In this document: positions 17,915 to 27,169 of the stretch, piece after piece
Position numbering within the stretch: the first letter of the stretch is position 1
Layout of the letters: each line of letters begins with the position of its first letter
Assembly (NCBI GenBank): GCA_049969475.1
Contig: JBMFOU010000001.1
Coordinates: forward strand, 1-64,000
DNA length: 64,000 nucleotides
Reading direction: 5' to 3'
Source: UBA2030 sp049969475
GTDB taxonomy: Bacteria; Bacteroidota; Bacteroidia; Bacteroidales; TTA-H9
Notes under the pieces: generated by a model
What the model was told of the DNA's origin: nothing
Database searches by the model: none
The model's input: only the letters and a program-made list of their open reading frames with translations
Made by a program: the position numbers and the translations under genes

Positions 17915-18859
17915 TCAGAGAATGGTTGAAAAATCGAAATGGGAACTGATAGATTTGAAGCGATGAACCCTATCAATTACATCGGCAAAGAGAGGAGCTG
18001 AGGAGATCACTTTAATTTTTTCTGTCTCTTGCACCGGAAAGGTATCGGTGACAATCACTTCTGTGAGCTTAGAGTTGTGAATCCGTTCGAGAGCCGGACC
18101 TGAGAAAACTGGGTGGGTGGCCAGGGCCCTCACAGAGTTGGCCCCTTGATCCATCATGAGTTCTGCGGCCTTGCAGATGGTTCCTGCTGTATCGATGATG
18201 TCATCTACCAAGACGATATCTTTTCCTTCCACGTCACCTATAATGGTCATTTTTTCAACCTGATTAGCCTTGGCTCGTTGTTTGAAGCAAATGACCAGTT
18301 CGCTGTTGAGGAATTTAGCGTAGGCTGCTGCCCGCTTAGCTCCACCGGTGTCAGGCGAAGCCATAGTAAGGTTGGGCAGATTCATCTTCTTGAGAAAGGG
18401 AACGAATAGAGTGGATGCATAGAGGTGGTCCACCGGAAAATTAAAAAAACCCTGTATCTGGTCGGAGTGTAAGTCCATGGTTATAATTCGGTTAACACCG
18501 GCAGCCGATAATAAGTCAGCTACCAACTTTGCACCAATAGCTACCCGAGGCTTATCTTTACGGTCCTGACGAGCAAAACCATAATAGGGAATAACCGCCA
18601 CTATGCGCTTGGCCGATGCACGTTTGGCTGCATCAACCATCATAAGAAGTTCAAATAGATTATCTGAGGGGGCAAAGGTTGACTGTACAATGAAAATATC
18701 GTTGCCCCTTACGGTCTCCTCAAATGAAACCTGGAATTCTCCGTCGCTGAATGTGGTGAATTTGATTTTGCCAAGCTCCTGCCCGTATATTTTGGCAATT
18801 TTCTCTGCCAGGTAGCGGCTTGCTCTGCCAGAGAAGATGTTGACTTTGGTTTTTGCCAT
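17915..18859 (-). CDS. prs: Ribose-phosphate pyrophosphokinase (PRPP synthetase)
   Basis: Makes PRPP from ribose 5-phosphate and ATP for nucleotide, histidine and tryptophan synthesis. About 314 residues from MAKTKVNIFSGRASRYLAEK. Motifs: FSDGEFQVSFEETVRG, the ATP-binding PYYGFARQDRKDKPR, the metal-binding DLHSDQIQGFF and the PRPP loop VLVDDIIDTAGT. The start at 18859 fits the family; the longer start at 18919 would lie upstream of the -7 element at 18898-18905. Confidence 0.94.
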   Translation of the reverse strand: MAKTKVNIFSGRASRYLAEKIAKIYGQELGKIKFTTFSDGEFQVSFEETVRGNDIFIVQSTFAPSDNLFELLMMVDAAKRASAKRIVAVIPYYGFARQDRKDKPRVAIGAKLVADLLSAAGVNRIITMDLHSDQIQGFFNFPVDHLYASTLFVPFLKKMNLPNLTMASPDTGGAKRAAAYAKFLNSELVICFKQRAKANQVEKMTIIGDVEGKDIVLVDDIIDTAGTICKAAELMMDQGANSVRALATHPVFSGPALERIHNSKLTEVIVTDTFPVQETEKIKVISSAPLFADVIDRVHRFKSISSHFDFSTIL

Positions 18860-18897
18860 TGTTTTAGGTTGTTTGAGTAGTAGCGAAAAGCCCGGTG

Positions 18898-18905
18898 CAA
18901 AATTA
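18898..18905 (-). promoter_or_regulatory. -7 promoter element of prs
   Basis: Minus-strand TAATTTTG, 39 bases before the ATG at 18859; exact match to TAnnTTTG. Confidence 0.55.
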
Positions 18906-19060
18906 CGCCAATCCTTCATGTTTTTAATGCAATGGTCGCAAACCGCTTTTTTTGATTTCTAAAAACCCATATAAATTTCTGATTATTCCATTTTTAAAAT
19001 TTAAAAGATGAGAAGGAATTCCCTAACATATGAACAAGAATTCTTAATGCAATTGGAAAA

Positions 19061-19090
19061 TTGGAATTAAGCGGGTTTTTATTAATTTTG
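19061..19090 (+). promoter_or_regulatory. Promoter of tRNA-Leu
   Basis: TTGG at 19061-19064, 18-base spacer, TAATTTTG at 19083-19090, then 19 bases to the tRNA 5' end. Confidence 0.6.
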
Positions 19091-19109
19091 CACCGGTTTT
19101 ACAGTTTTA

Positions 19110-19193
19110 GCCCGGATGGCGGAACTGGTAGACGCGTTGGTCTCAAAAACCAATGGGGTAAATCCCGTGCCGGTTCGATTCCGGCTCCGGGTA
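19110..19193 (+). tRNA. tRNA-Leu (anticodon CAA)
   Basis: 84 bases. Acceptor GCCCGGA pairs with TCCGGGT (last pair G-T). Anticodon stem TTGGT/ACCAA encloses CTCAAAA, giving anticodon CAA (codon TTG). A long variable arm (TGGGGTAAATCCCG) marks it as a class II tRNA. T-arm GCCGG-TTCGATT-CCGGC. CCA is not encoded. Confidence 0.95.
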
Positions 19194-19199
19194 CTTATC

Positions 19200-19246
19200 A
19201 ACCCTTGTATGTAAGCCACTACTCGGCTCGATACAAGGGTTTTTTC
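19200..19246 (+). terminator. Terminator after tRNA-Leu
   Basis: Perfect 11-pair stem AACCCTTGTAT / ATACAAGGGTT with a 20-base loop, followed by T residues. Confidence 0.88.
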
Positions 19247-19762
19247 TTTAGTAGTGCCCCGGTGCGCAGAATCACATCATTTTACCTCTACGAAATTTCC
19301 CTGGGAAAATCCGTTTATTAGCTCTACAGCAATATTAAGAGTCTTTGATTGGGTCAGGGTTTCCTGCGTTTTCCTATTCCATGGGAATTGCCGAATTTTT
19401 TTGAAAAGGTGCTTTGTAATTAGCTGTATTAAATAATCACAGGGTGGTCGATGAGGTCGGGTCTGTTGAATCCTGGAATTATCGAAAATATAATTCACAC
19501 AGTTTTTTCGGCCTCTCCTCCTGTCCTCCTCCCGCCATGGGGCAAAAGGATATGTTATAAAGGGATGCGCAGAGCTAAAGGAAATATCATTGAAAGGCAA
19601 AGTTCTTATATAATGCACTGGCTCTGCAAAGGCTGACCCAGGGGCTGCACCGCAATTTCCTTGCGCGACAACGGGATGGGTGTTTTCGCGTGTATGCATC
19701 ACCCTCTTTTGTCGCCCAATGGCAAATGGGTTGAGGAGAAAATGGGGTGAAATCTGTCTGGA
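19247..19762. other. 516-base stretch without recognised gene
   Basis: Between the tRNA-Leu terminator and rnfA. A minus-strand open frame at 19277-19702 has no recognisable domain and looks like chance. I see no RNA family that I can name and no terminator for the rnf operon. Confidence 0.5.
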
Positions 19763-20338
19763 TTATTTTACCAGGCCGGCAAAGCCCATGAAAGCAAGGG
19801 AGAGCAGACCGGCAGTTACCAGAGCAATAGGTACACCTTTCATTCCTTTGGGCACATCGTTAATTTCGAGTTGTTCGCGAATGCTGGCAAAAACCACAAG
19901 GGCCAACGAGAATCCTATAGCCATGGCTATAGCGAAAACGACACTCTCTACAAGATGGTAGTTGCGTTTGATGACCATAATAGCTACCCCCAGGACGGCA
20001 CAGTTGGTGGTGATGAGGGGTAGGTAAAGACCCAGGGCCTGGTAAAGCGGCGGGCTGACTTTTTTCAGGATAATTTCAACCATTTGCACCAGGGCAGCGA
20101 TTACCAGAATATAGGAAATGGTTTGCAGGAACCCGATGTTAAGTGGAATCAGAATGTATTGATTGATAAGGAAAGTTACGAGGGTGGCAATAGCCATCAC
20201 GAAAATAACGGCGGCACCCATGCCCAGAGAGGTAGAAATTCGCGTGGATACTCCCAAAAACGGGCAAATGCCTAAAAACTGGGTCAGAACGATATTGTTG
20301 ACCAGGATGGCTGATATTATGAGTAGTAAATATTCCAT
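19763..20338 (-). CDS. rnfA: Rnf complex subunit A
   Basis: 191-residue membrane subunit of the ferredoxin:NAD+ oxidoreductase (Rnf), which pumps Na+ or H+. Six hydrophobic helices and the family blocks NNIVLTQFLGICPFLGVS and LYLPLITTNCAVLGVAI. The cysteine in GICPF and that in TTNCAV are those thought to bind an iron-sulphur centre in RnfA/RnfE. Last gene of the rnfBCDGEA series, three bases after rnfE. Confidence 0.95.
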   Translation of the reverse strand: MEYLLLIISAILVNNIVLTQFLGICPFLGVSTRISTSLGMGAAVIFVMAIATLVTFLINQYILIPLNIGFLQTISYILVIAALVQMVEIILKKVSPPLYQALGLYLPLITTNCAVLGVAIMVIKRNYHLVESVVFAIAMAIGFSLALVVFASIREQLEINDVPKGMKGVPIALVTAGLLSLAFMGFAGLVK

Positions 20339-20341
20339 GGG

Positions 20342-20938
20342 TTACGATTTTGCGGGTTTGGAAAGTTGGTTGATGATGGCAATTAGAAAACCCAGGGTGA
20401 TGAAAGCACCGGGAGCAAGAATGAAAATCAATATGCCGTCGGCATTGGCAGGGATAAATTTATGACCAAAAATAGAGCCACTCCCCAGTATTTCGCGCAC
20501 AGAACCAAGTAATGTAAGGGCAAAGGCAAAGCCCAGGCCCATGCCAAGTCCATCGATGAGAGAACTGAGGAGAGCGTTGCGTGAGGCAAATGCTTCGGCG
20601 CGACCCAATACGATACAGTTTACCACAATGAGCGGGATAAAAATCCCCAACTGCTCGTGCAGGCCAGGTGCATAAGCTGCCATAACCAGGTCAACAATGG
20701 TTACAAAAGTGGCGATAACCACAATGAAAGCCGGGATACGCACCTTATCGGGGATGAAATTTTTGAGCAATGAAATCATGATGTTTGACATCACCAAAAC
20801 AAAAGTAGTAGCCAGCCCCATGCCCAAGCCATTGAGGGCAGAGGAGGAGACCCCGAGGGTAGGGCACATGCCTAATACCAGTACAAACACTGGATTTTCT
20901 TTGATAAATCCCTTGATAAAATTTTTCCACTGGTTCAT
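20342..20938 (-). CDS. rnfE: Rnf complex subunit E
   Basis: About 198 residues, homologous to RnfA with inverted topology. Blocks NPVFVLVLGMCPTLGVS and IFIPLIVVNCIVLGRAEAFAS are typical. The start at 20938 (MNQWKNFIKGF) is chosen: it overlaps the rnfG stop by four bases (ATGA) and fits the family, whereas the upstream ATG lies well inside rnfG. Confidence 0.95.
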   Translation of the reverse strand: MNQWKNFIKGFIKENPVFVLVLGMCPTLGVSSSALNGLGMGLATTFVLVMSNIMISLLKNFIPDKVRIPAFIVVIATFVTIVDLVMAAYAPGLHEQLGIFIPLIVVNCIVLGRAEAFASRNALLSSLIDGLGMGLGFAFALTLLGSVREILGSGSIFGHKFIPANADGILIFILAPGAFITLGFLIAIINQLSKPAKS

Positions 20939-21513
20939 TTTTCTCCTCCTTTCTTTTGGTTTTCCCAGGCCCGCTGTACCGCATCGCAAAATGCCCGCGA
21001 GCTGATGGTGGCAGCAGTAATAGCCTCAATAGTTCCCTGGTCTTTGGTGACTTTTACCCTCTGGCCGGTGAGTTCACCAATATTAAGGTTTTTAAATTGG
21101 TCCTTAAACTTGGGTTCCGCCAATTTGGTCCCCAATCCTGGTGTTTCTTTGTGTGCCAAAACGGCAATGTCGTTGATGGAACCATCGGCCTTGAATCCCA
21201 CCATAATGCCGATATATCCTGAGAAACCCTTGTAGGAATAAGTTTGTACAGCCGTGCCTACCAGCGAATCGCCTTTTAGGCCGCGGTAAATGATAAGTGA
21301 ATCAGGGCCATCAGCAGGCATCACCGCCAGTCGTTCGAGACGATCGAAAGGAGGTATAACCTGTCGGATGGCATTTTCTGTTTTTATCCGCGCTGCAGCT
21401 GCTATAGGCTCCTTGGTAAGATTATACACTCCGGCCAGGGCAGCACTGGCCACGAGAGTAATAATCAGCAATGTGCTGATCATGTTGGAAAGCGATGATT
21501 CTTTTTTTGCCAT
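20935..21513 (-). CDS. rnfG: Rnf complex subunit G (FMN-binding)
   Basis: 192 residues with one N-terminal helix (SLSNMISTLLIITLVASAAL) and a periplasmic FMN-binding domain: GFSGYIGIMVGF, HKETPGLGTKL and EAITAATISSRAFCDAV. The last corresponds to the motif whose threonine carries covalent FMN (usually SGATxTS); here the first residues read TAATIS, a mild departure. Confidence 0.94.
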   Translation of the reverse strand: MAKKESSLSNMISTLLIITLVASAALAGVYNLTKEPIAAAARIKTENAIRQVIPPFDRLERLAVMPADGPDSLIIYRGLKGDSLVGTAVQTYSYKGFSGYIGIMVGFKADGSINDIAVLAHKETPGLGTKLAEPKFKDQFKNLNIGELTGQRVKVTKDQGTIEAITAATISSRAFCDAVQRAWENQKKGGEK

Positions 21514-21515
21514 AA

Positions 21516-22505
21516 TTATTTTACCTCCCCGAATCTTTTGGGTTTGAAAGCTCTGTTGATAAGGGGAACAAATGCATTCATGATAAGAATAGCGAAGGAA
21601 ACGCCTTCAGGATATGCGCCGAAAACCCGGATAAGAATGGTGAGTACCCCGCATCCGATTCCAAATACAATCTGCCCCCAGGGGGTCATAGGAGAGGTAA
21701 CCATGTCGGTGGCCATGTAAATGGCCCCAAGCAGAAGGCCTCCTGCTAAAATGTGAAATACGGGATCGATATACCGCTCAGGGTTGACCCACCAGAGAAT
21801 AGCAGCAAATATAAAGCTGGTAAGTATATAACTTACAGGAATATGCCAGGTGATGATGCGACGGTAGAGGAGATAGATGCCTCCAATTATCAGGGCTATG
21901 GCAGAAACCTCTCCTAAGGACCCTCCTATTTCTCCCCAGAAAAGGTTTTCGTATGTGGGTAGTTTGATTTGTGATATGGTTTCCCCCATAGCCAGGTGTG
22001 TTTTCAAGGTGCCCAGCGCAGTGGGTCCTGTGAGACCATCAAAGTGGAGAAAGGCCATTCGGCTTTCGATAGGTCTGGGCCACGTGGTCATGCTTACGGG
22101 GAAGGAGATAAGTAAAAATACACGGGCAACCAGCGCTGGATTGAAAATGTTCTTGCCCAGGCCCCCAAACGTCATTTTAGCAATCCCTATAGCAACCAGG
22201 CTTCCGATAATTACCTGCCACCAGGGCAATGATGAGGGTACGTTGAAGGCAAGCAACAGCCCGGTTACAACAGCTGAACCATCACTTAGAGTGGGCTGCT
22301 GGTGAAGCAGGTATTTCTGGATCAGATATTCAGCCGCTAGGCAAGAGGCTATAGCAATAAGGGTCACAAACAAGGAAGAAATACCGAAATACCACAGAGA
22401 AACCAGCCATGCAGGTATAAGGGCAATGACTACCCCCCACATGATGGATTTTATTGACATTTCGCCGTGCACATGCGGCGACCCTGAGACTATGAGCTGA
22501 TTCAT
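21516..22505 (-). CDS. rnfD: Rnf complex subunit D
   Basis: 329-residue membrane subunit with about nine helices. Blocks: SGSPHVHGEMSIKSIMWGV at the N terminus, GGLGKNIFNPALVARVFLL, the covalent-flavin region DGLTGPTALGTLK and MATDMVTSPMTPWGQIVFG. Two bases separate it from rnfG, three from rnfC. Confidence 0.95.
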   Translation of the reverse strand: MNQLIVSGSPHVHGEMSIKSIMWGVVIALIPAWLVSLWYFGISSLFVTLIAIASCLAAEYLIQKYLLHQQPTLSDGSAVVTGLLLAFNVPSSLPWWQVIIGSLVAIGIAKMTFGGLGKNIFNPALVARVFLLISFPVSMTTWPRPIESRMAFLHFDGLTGPTALGTLKTHLAMGETISQIKLPTYENLFWGEIGGSLGEVSAIALIIGGIYLLYRRIITWHIPVSYILTSFIFAAILWWVNPERYIDPVFHILAGGLLLGAIYMATDMVTSPMTPWGQIVFGIGCGVLTILIRVFGAYPEGVSFAILIMNAFVPLINRAFKPKRFGEVK

Positions 22506-22508
22506 GGT

Positions 22509-23837
22509 TTAGTTTTTTCTGGAACGAATGATCTGGTTCACTTTGTATTTTCCAAGCCGTATGTGGTCGAGCAGGGGACGGGCCGAAGGACAGGTGTATT
22601 GACACGACCCGCACTCGATGCAATCAAGTATATATTCGTTTTCAGCTATATCAAAACGACCGATTTCGGACACGCGGGCTAAAAGATAGGGCTGTAGTCC
22701 CATCGGACATACGCTGATACATTTGCCACAACGGATGCACGGCTCCACTTTTTCCCGATAAGCCTCTTCGCGATTAAGCACCAAAATGCCCGATGTACCC
22801 TTAACCACCGGTACTTCGGGACTCAGGAGTGCCTTTCCCATCATGGGTCCACCGTTGATGATTTTGCCTGCCTTCTCTGGATTCCATCCTGCTTTTTCCA
22901 ATAATGTAATGATGGGAGTTCCAATTCTCACCAGGAAATTGGAAGGATTTTGCACATTAGGGCCTGTGATGGTAACTATTCGCTCAATCAGGGGTTTGTT
23001 TTTCTGGACAGCTTCGTATACTGCAAAGGCTGTTCCTACGTTTTGTACCACGCATCCCACTTCAATGGGGAGCTTTCCCGAAGGAACTTCCCGACCGGTG
23101 AGTGCTGCAATCAGTTGTTTTTCGCCACCTTGCGGATATTTTACTTTTAGGGCATGAACCTCAATGCCAGGATAGTCGTCAGCGGCTATGGATAATGCCT
23201 CAATGGCATCAGGCTTGTTGTTTTCTATGCCGATTAAGGCTTTTTCCACGCCAAGCGCTTTCATCAGTAAGCGGATACCCACAATAATTTCAGCGGGTTT
23301 TTCGAGCATCAACCGATGGTCTGAGGTTAGATAAGGCTCGCACTCCACTCCGTTGATTATGAGGTATTCGGCTTTTTTACCCTGAGGAATCATGAGCTTT
23401 ACATGGGTGGGGAAAGTAGCGCCTCCCATACCCACTATGCCTTTTTCTTTTATCTTTTCTATGATTTCAGGGCCTTCTAGGGTAATATCTTTATGGAGCT
23501 CAGTGCTCAGGTCGATATCTGGATCCCATTCGTCACCTTCGGAAGTGATAAAAATAGCCGGCCTGCGGTATCCCGAAGCATCGAGAAACTCGTCGATCTT
23601 CTCCACTTTACCCGATACCGGAGCATGAATATGGGACGAAATGAAGGCCTCGCCCGTGGCAATCAGTTGGCCGGTTTTAACCACATCGCCTTTTTTAACC
23701 AGGGGTTTTGAGGGTACCCCAAGGCTCTGACTCAGCGGTACAACAACTTTGGCCGGAAGGGGCAACACCTCAATAGGCTTGCCGGCTGATAACTTGTTTT
23801 CGTGCGGGTGAACACCACCTATTGCAAATGTCTTCAA
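22509..23837 (-). CDS. rnfC: Rnf complex subunit C (NADH-binding, 2[4Fe-4S])
   Basis: 442 residues. It carries the flavin/NAD site (GMGGATFPTHVKL, NGVECEPYLTSDHRLM) homologous to Nqo1/NuoF, an SLBB-like middle, and two C-terminal cluster motifs CIRCGKCISVCPMG and CIECGSCQYTCPSARP. It is the NAD+-reducing peripheral subunit on the cytoplasmic face. Length matches the short RnfC form without the long C-terminal repeats of enterobacteria. Confidence 0.95.
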   Translation of the reverse strand: MKTFAIGGVHPHENKLSAGKPIEVLPLPAKVVVPLSQSLGVPSKPLVKKGDVVKTGQLIATGEAFISSHIHAPVSGKVEKIDEFLDASGYRRPAIFITSEGDEWDPDIDLSTELHKDITLEGPEIIEKIKEKGIVGMGGATFPTHVKLMIPQGKKAEYLIINGVECEPYLTSDHRLMLEKPAEIIVGIRLLMKALGVEKALIGIENNKPDAIEALSIAADDYPGIEVHALKVKYPQGGEKQLIAALTGREVPSGKLPIEVGCVVQNVGTAFAVYEAVQKNKPLIERIVTITGPNVQNPSNFLVRIGTPIITLLEKAGWNPEKAGKIINGGPMMGKALLSPEVPVVKGTSGILVLNREEAYREKVEPCIRCGKCISVCPMGLQPYLLARVSEIGRFDIAENEYILDCIECGSCQYTCPSARPLLDHIRLGKYKVNQIIRSRKN

Positions 23838-23876
23838 GGTAATGCCTCCTATATTTTTGGATGATTGTCAGGATAA

Positions 23877-24734
23877 TTAACCTTCAGCCTCCACCGCCTC
23901 AGATTGAGCAGGCTTGCGGGGTGGGAAATTGATTTCGTGTATGGCATTTGTTGGGCACACTTCCACACACTTACGGCATAGCTTGCACTTCTGCGGATCG
24001 ATATACGCCAGATTGTTTTCGAGAGTGATGGCTTCGAAAGGACATACCTGCACACACTTTCCGCATCCTATGCATGCTACTTCACAATTCTTACGGGCTA
24101 CCGCACCTTTTTCCTTATTTACACAGGAAACAAAAATTCTGCGGTCTTTTTTGCCTTTGGGTCTAAGCTCAATGATGCCCCTCGGACAGGCCTTTACACA
24201 GGCTCCACATGCCGTGCATTTATCGTTTACTTCAGGAAGCCCGGTTTCGGCGTTAATGAATATGGCATCGAACTGGCAGGCTTTGACACAATCACCTAAA
24301 CCCAGACAGCCGTAAGGACACCCCCCTTCCCCCGAAAAAGTAATGTGAGCAAAAGCGCAGCTATCCACTCCCTGGTAGCTCACTTTAGCAGGTGAGTGGG
24401 TTTGCGACCCATTGCATCTCACAACAGCAATCATGGGCTCAGTCAGTTGCACCTCAAGTCCCATTATTTCACCGATTTTTTTCATTACTTCGGCTCCCCC
24501 CACCGGGCAGTTGAATCCTTCCAGACTTCCTGTTTTAACAATGGATTCAGCAAAATTCTTACACCCTGCATATCCGCATCCTCCACAGTTGGCCTGAGGC
24601 AATACTTCGCTCACGATATCTATGCGGGGATCCTCGGCTACTTGAAATTTTTTAGCTACTATGTACAATATTCCGGCTGATATAACCCCAATGCTTACCA
24701 GTGTAATGACGGAATATAAAATGGTTGCGCTCAC
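23877..24734 (-). CDS. rnfB: Rnf complex subunit B (multi-cluster ferredoxin)
   Basis: 285 residues, longer than the ~190 of E. coli RsxB. An N-terminal helix (about 3-24) is followed by the [4Fe-4S] domain CGGCGYAGCKNFAE...CPVGG and then several ferredoxin-type motifs: CPYGCLGLGDCVKAC, CTACGACVKACPRG, CEVACIGCGKCVQVCPF and CKLCRKCVEVCPT. It accepts electrons from reduced ferredoxin. The extra clusters match the extended RnfB of anaerobes. First gene of rnfBCDGEA. Confidence 0.95.
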   Translation of the reverse strand: MSATILYSVITLVSIGVISAGILYIVAKKFQVAEDPRIDIVSEVLPQANCGGCGYAGCKNFAESIVKTGSLEGFNCPVGGAEVMKKIGEIMGLEVQLTEPMIAVVRCNGSQTHSPAKVSYQGVDSCAFAHITFSGEGGCPYGCLGLGDCVKACQFDAIFINAETGLPEVNDKCTACGACVKACPRGIIELRPKGKKDRRIFVSCVNKEKGAVARKNCEVACIGCGKCVQVCPFEAITLENNLAYIDPQKCKLCRKCVEVCPTNAIHEINFPPRKPAQSEAVEAEG

Positions 24735-24784
24735 AACTATTAGTGTTTATCGCGGACTTTCAACAGAGTCCCTGGTTAACGCAG

Positions 24785-24792
24785 CAAAAGTA
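24785..24792 (-). promoter_or_regulatory. -7 promoter element of the rnf operon
   Basis: Minus-strand TACTTTTG, 51 bases before rnfB. The 233-base gap to rseC makes independent transcription likely. Confidence 0.5.
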
Positions 24793-24967
24793 TTAAACCC
24801 CGTACAATTAGGTTAAAATCAGAGGTTAAGACTAAAATTGTTTTAAATAAATGGTTTACAGTTTTTTATGTAATACAACCATCAAAGTCGCATATATATC
24901 AATAAGTTAATGAGATATTAAAATCAGATATTTACTCTTTATTATTAGAATTCTTCTAAATTATTGC

Positions 24968-25438
24968 TCATCGAGTGGGAAACAAAGCTGAACTGCATTC
25001 TATGGTTTGAGATTCTTCTTCTGTCATAGGCCGAAGGGAGAATTTATATTTCTTCTCGATGAAAGGTCTGAGAAGCCAGAGCGCCGAGTAGTAGAGTACC
25101 AGGAAGAGCAAAACCCCTACACCGGCCATTCCTTCAGAAACTTTTCCTGAAAGAATAAATAACACCATAAGAATGAGTACCACCGGAAGCACATAAGCCC
25201 AAATAATGGCTGTTGTCCCTTGTTTCTCGGGCATTTCAACCCATACTTTATCTCCCGGTTTCAAATTATTTAGTTCCGATCTTTGGTTTATAATTATTTC
25301 TTTTTCTGATACATCAGCCATGGTGCAGGCCCCTTTCGCATGGCACGCAGCACATGCCGATTCAGCCAGTATCATTACCCTGATTTGTTTCTCCTCAATA
25401 GCTGAGATGACCCCCTGACGGGCAATTTTCTTTTGCAT
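24968..25438 (-). CDS. rseC: SoxR-reducing system / RseC family membrane protein
   Basis: 156 residues. An N-terminal beta domain contains four cysteines (CAACHAKGAC plus flanking residues) typical of RseC, followed by the LKPGDKVWVEM strand and two transmembrane helices (AIIWAYVLPVVLILMVLFIL; GVGVLLFLVLYYSALWLL). RseC family members are found beside rnf/rsx genes and are thought to assist electron transfer or assembly. Here it stands just upstream of rnfB on the same strand with its own promoter. Confidence 0.88.
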   Translation of the reverse strand: MQKKIARQGVISAIEEKQIRVMILAESACAACHAKGACTMADVSEKEIIINQRSELNNLKPGDKVWVEMPEKQGTTAIIWAYVLPVVLILMVLFILSGKVSEGMAGVGVLLFLVLYYSALWLLRPFIEKKYKFSLRPMTEEESQTIECSSALFPTR

Positions 25439-25463
25439 AAAATAAGGACATTAGCTTCGCAGG

Positions 25464-25496
25464 CAAAATTATCTGTATTACCTTTAAGGCAGCAAA
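25464..25496 (-). promoter_or_regulatory. Promoter of rseC
   Basis: Minus-strand TTTG at 25493-25496, 21-base spacer, TAATTTTG at 25464-25471. Confidence 0.65.
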
Positions 25497-25512
25497 CTTA
25501 ATATTCAAAACC

Positions 25513-26019
25513 ATGGATAAGAACAAAGCTATCAACATTTTAAAAGAAGCTATTTTGCTGGAACGCAGGGGAAAAGCCTTCTACGCTCAGGCTGCAGCTA
25601 CCACCCAGAGTGAAGCTGCTCGTCGTATTTTCACCATGATGTCAGAAGAAGAGGATGAGCATATTCACTACCTGACTACTCAATTTCAGCACTTTATGCA
25701 ATATGAAGAATTTGTGAAACCCGAACCACCAGCACACGATTCTCATGAGGAAGTGGCCATGAAAGTGCTGAGTGAAGACTTTAAAAAGCAAGTGAATGCT
25801 GCCGGCTTTGAAGCTGCCGCCATAGCTGCAGCCATGGATTTCGAGATGCGTGCCGTAAAGGTATATGCCGACCGGGCCGCCGAAACCGATGATCCCAAGG
25901 AAAAAGAACTTTATATGATTTTAGCTGATTGGGAAAAAGGTCATCATGAAATACTTAAGCGGCTTAATGACGAACTGAAAGAAAGCATCTGGCACGACAA
26001 TCAGTTTTGGCCCTTTTAG
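25513..26019 (+). CDS. Ferritin-like / rubrerythrin-type diiron protein
   Basis: 168 residues, mostly helical. The four-helix diiron signature is visible: Glu in AILLERRGKAFYAQ, EExxH in MSEEEDEHIHYL, Glu in AMDFEMRAVKVYAD and ExxH in DWEKGHHEIL. There is no rubredoxin domain. Members act in iron handling or peroxide reduction in anaerobes. It is divergent from rseC, 74 bases away. Confidence 0.85.
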   Translation: MDKNKAINILKEAILLERRGKAFYAQAAATTQSEAARRIFTMMSEEEDEHIHYLTTQFQHFMQYEEFVKPEPPAHDSHEEVAMKVLSEDFKKQVNAAGFEAAAIAAAMDFEMRAVKVYADRAAETDDPKEKELYMILADWEKGHHEILKRLNDELKESIWHDNQFWPF

Positions 26020-26135
26020 AATCCTGAATGCTTGAGCGAATGAAGCAGATAATGCTTTTATAGGCAAGTATTAAAAGGATTAAGGCTTTATTAATCAATG
26101 TGTTTTTTGTTTAGTTGGAGCATTTTCTGATGCAA

Positions 26136-26183
26136 AATAAACACCTGTGATTCTCAGGTTATGAATGCGTGTTTATTCTTTTC
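26136..26183 (+). terminator. Possible terminator after the ferritin-like gene
   Basis: Nine-pair stem AATAAACAC / GTGTTTATT enclosing a small CCTG/CAGG hairpin, followed by CTTTTC. Weak U-tract, 117 bases past the stop. Confidence 0.4.
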
Positions 26184-26290
26184 AAGTTTTAATCACCTCT
26201 TAACGAATAGATAGGTGGTCTCATCATTATTTCTCCATCATCTTGTTCATCATTCATAGTTCATTTTCGTAAACAATCAATTTTGTTTAA

Positions 26291-27169
26291 ATGACCGACT
26301 CGCTGCGCAAAGCCATTCTTACTGTTTTAGAGCGGAATTTAAATATCCGGGTGGATTTACTTGGGAGTCGTCCACAAGGGGGAGGCGACATCAATAAGGC
26401 CCTGCGATTAGATACCTCAGCCGGCTGTTTTTTTATAAAATTCAACAATGCTCAGCGTTATCCAGGAATGTTTAAGCTCGAGGCAGATGGGCTGAACCTA
26501 ATGCGTAAAACACAAACAGTTTTTGTGCCCGAGGTAATTGGATATGGAGATGATGGACAGGACGCCTTTCTTTTGCTGGAGTTCCTGGAGTCAGGCCACC
26601 GAAGCAATCAGGCCATGGAGGAGGCTGGCCGTCTGCTTGCCCTGATGCACCGCCATTCTTCCCCGCGGTTCGGTCTTGAACACGATAACTATATTGGATC
26701 GTTGCCACAGAAGAATACTCCGTATGAGCGTTGGACCGATTTTTTTGTTGCGTGCCGAATTGAGCCTATGCTCAGAAAAGCGAGAGACAAAGGTTTGGCC
26801 GACCAGAAAATGCAACGCGGGTTTGAACACCTTTTCTCTCGTCTCGATGAACTTATACCTGCCGAGCCCCCTGCCCTGGTGCACGGCGATTTGTGGGGAG
26901 GCAACTACCTGGCTGCCTCCAATTCCAGAGTTTATCTGATCGATCCTGCTGTTTACTACGGTAATCGAGAAATGGACTTGGCCATGACCCGCCTCTTCGG
27001 CGGATTTCCCGATGCTTTTTATGAAGGATATGCCTCGGAATATCCACTACAGGCTGGATGGGTGCAGCGTACCGAGATTCACAATCTTTATCCCTTACTG
27101 GTGCATGTTAATCTTTTCGGCGGTGGATATGTTTCGTCAGTAGCCTCAATTGTAGGTCGGTTTTACTGA
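26291..27169 (+). CDS. Fructosamine kinase family protein (ketosamine-3-kinase-like)
   Basis: 292 residues of the aminoglycoside-phosphotransferase-like kinase fold. Visible: ATP-site lysine in FIKFNNAQRYPGMFKLE, LLLEFLESGHRS hinge, catalytic loop LVHGDLWGGNYL and metal-binding IDPAVYYGNREMDLAMTRLFGG. The family phosphorylates Amadori products (fructosamines, ribulosamines) to allow their breakdown, a protein-deglycation repair. Single gene, followed by flavodoxin. Confidence 0.9.
   Translation: MTDSLRKAILTVLERNLNIRVDLLGSRPQGGGDINKALRLDTSAGCFFIKFNNAQRYPGMFKLEADGLNLMRKTQTVFVPEVIGYGDDGQDAFLLLEFLESGHRSNQAMEEAGRLLALMHRHSSPRFGLEHDNYIGSLPQKNTPYERWTDFFVACRIEPMLRKARDKGLADQKMQRGFEHLFSRLDELIPAEPPALVHGDLWGGNYLAASNSRVYLIDPAVYYGNREMDLAMTRLFGGFPDAFYEGYASEYPLQAGWVQRTEIHNLYPLLVHVNLFGGGYVSSVASIVGRFY

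Noticed and set aside
18859..18919. Longer N termini for prs and several other genes (pth, pgi, truB, udk, rnfE, mce, NtrC-type)
   Set aside because: The extra parts overlap promoters, terminators or neighbouring genes and do not resemble the families.
19277..19702. Minus-strand 141-residue open frame between tRNA-Leu and rnfA
   Set aside because: Starts with unlikely composition, no domain or promoter recognised, and overlaps nothing conserved; likely chance.
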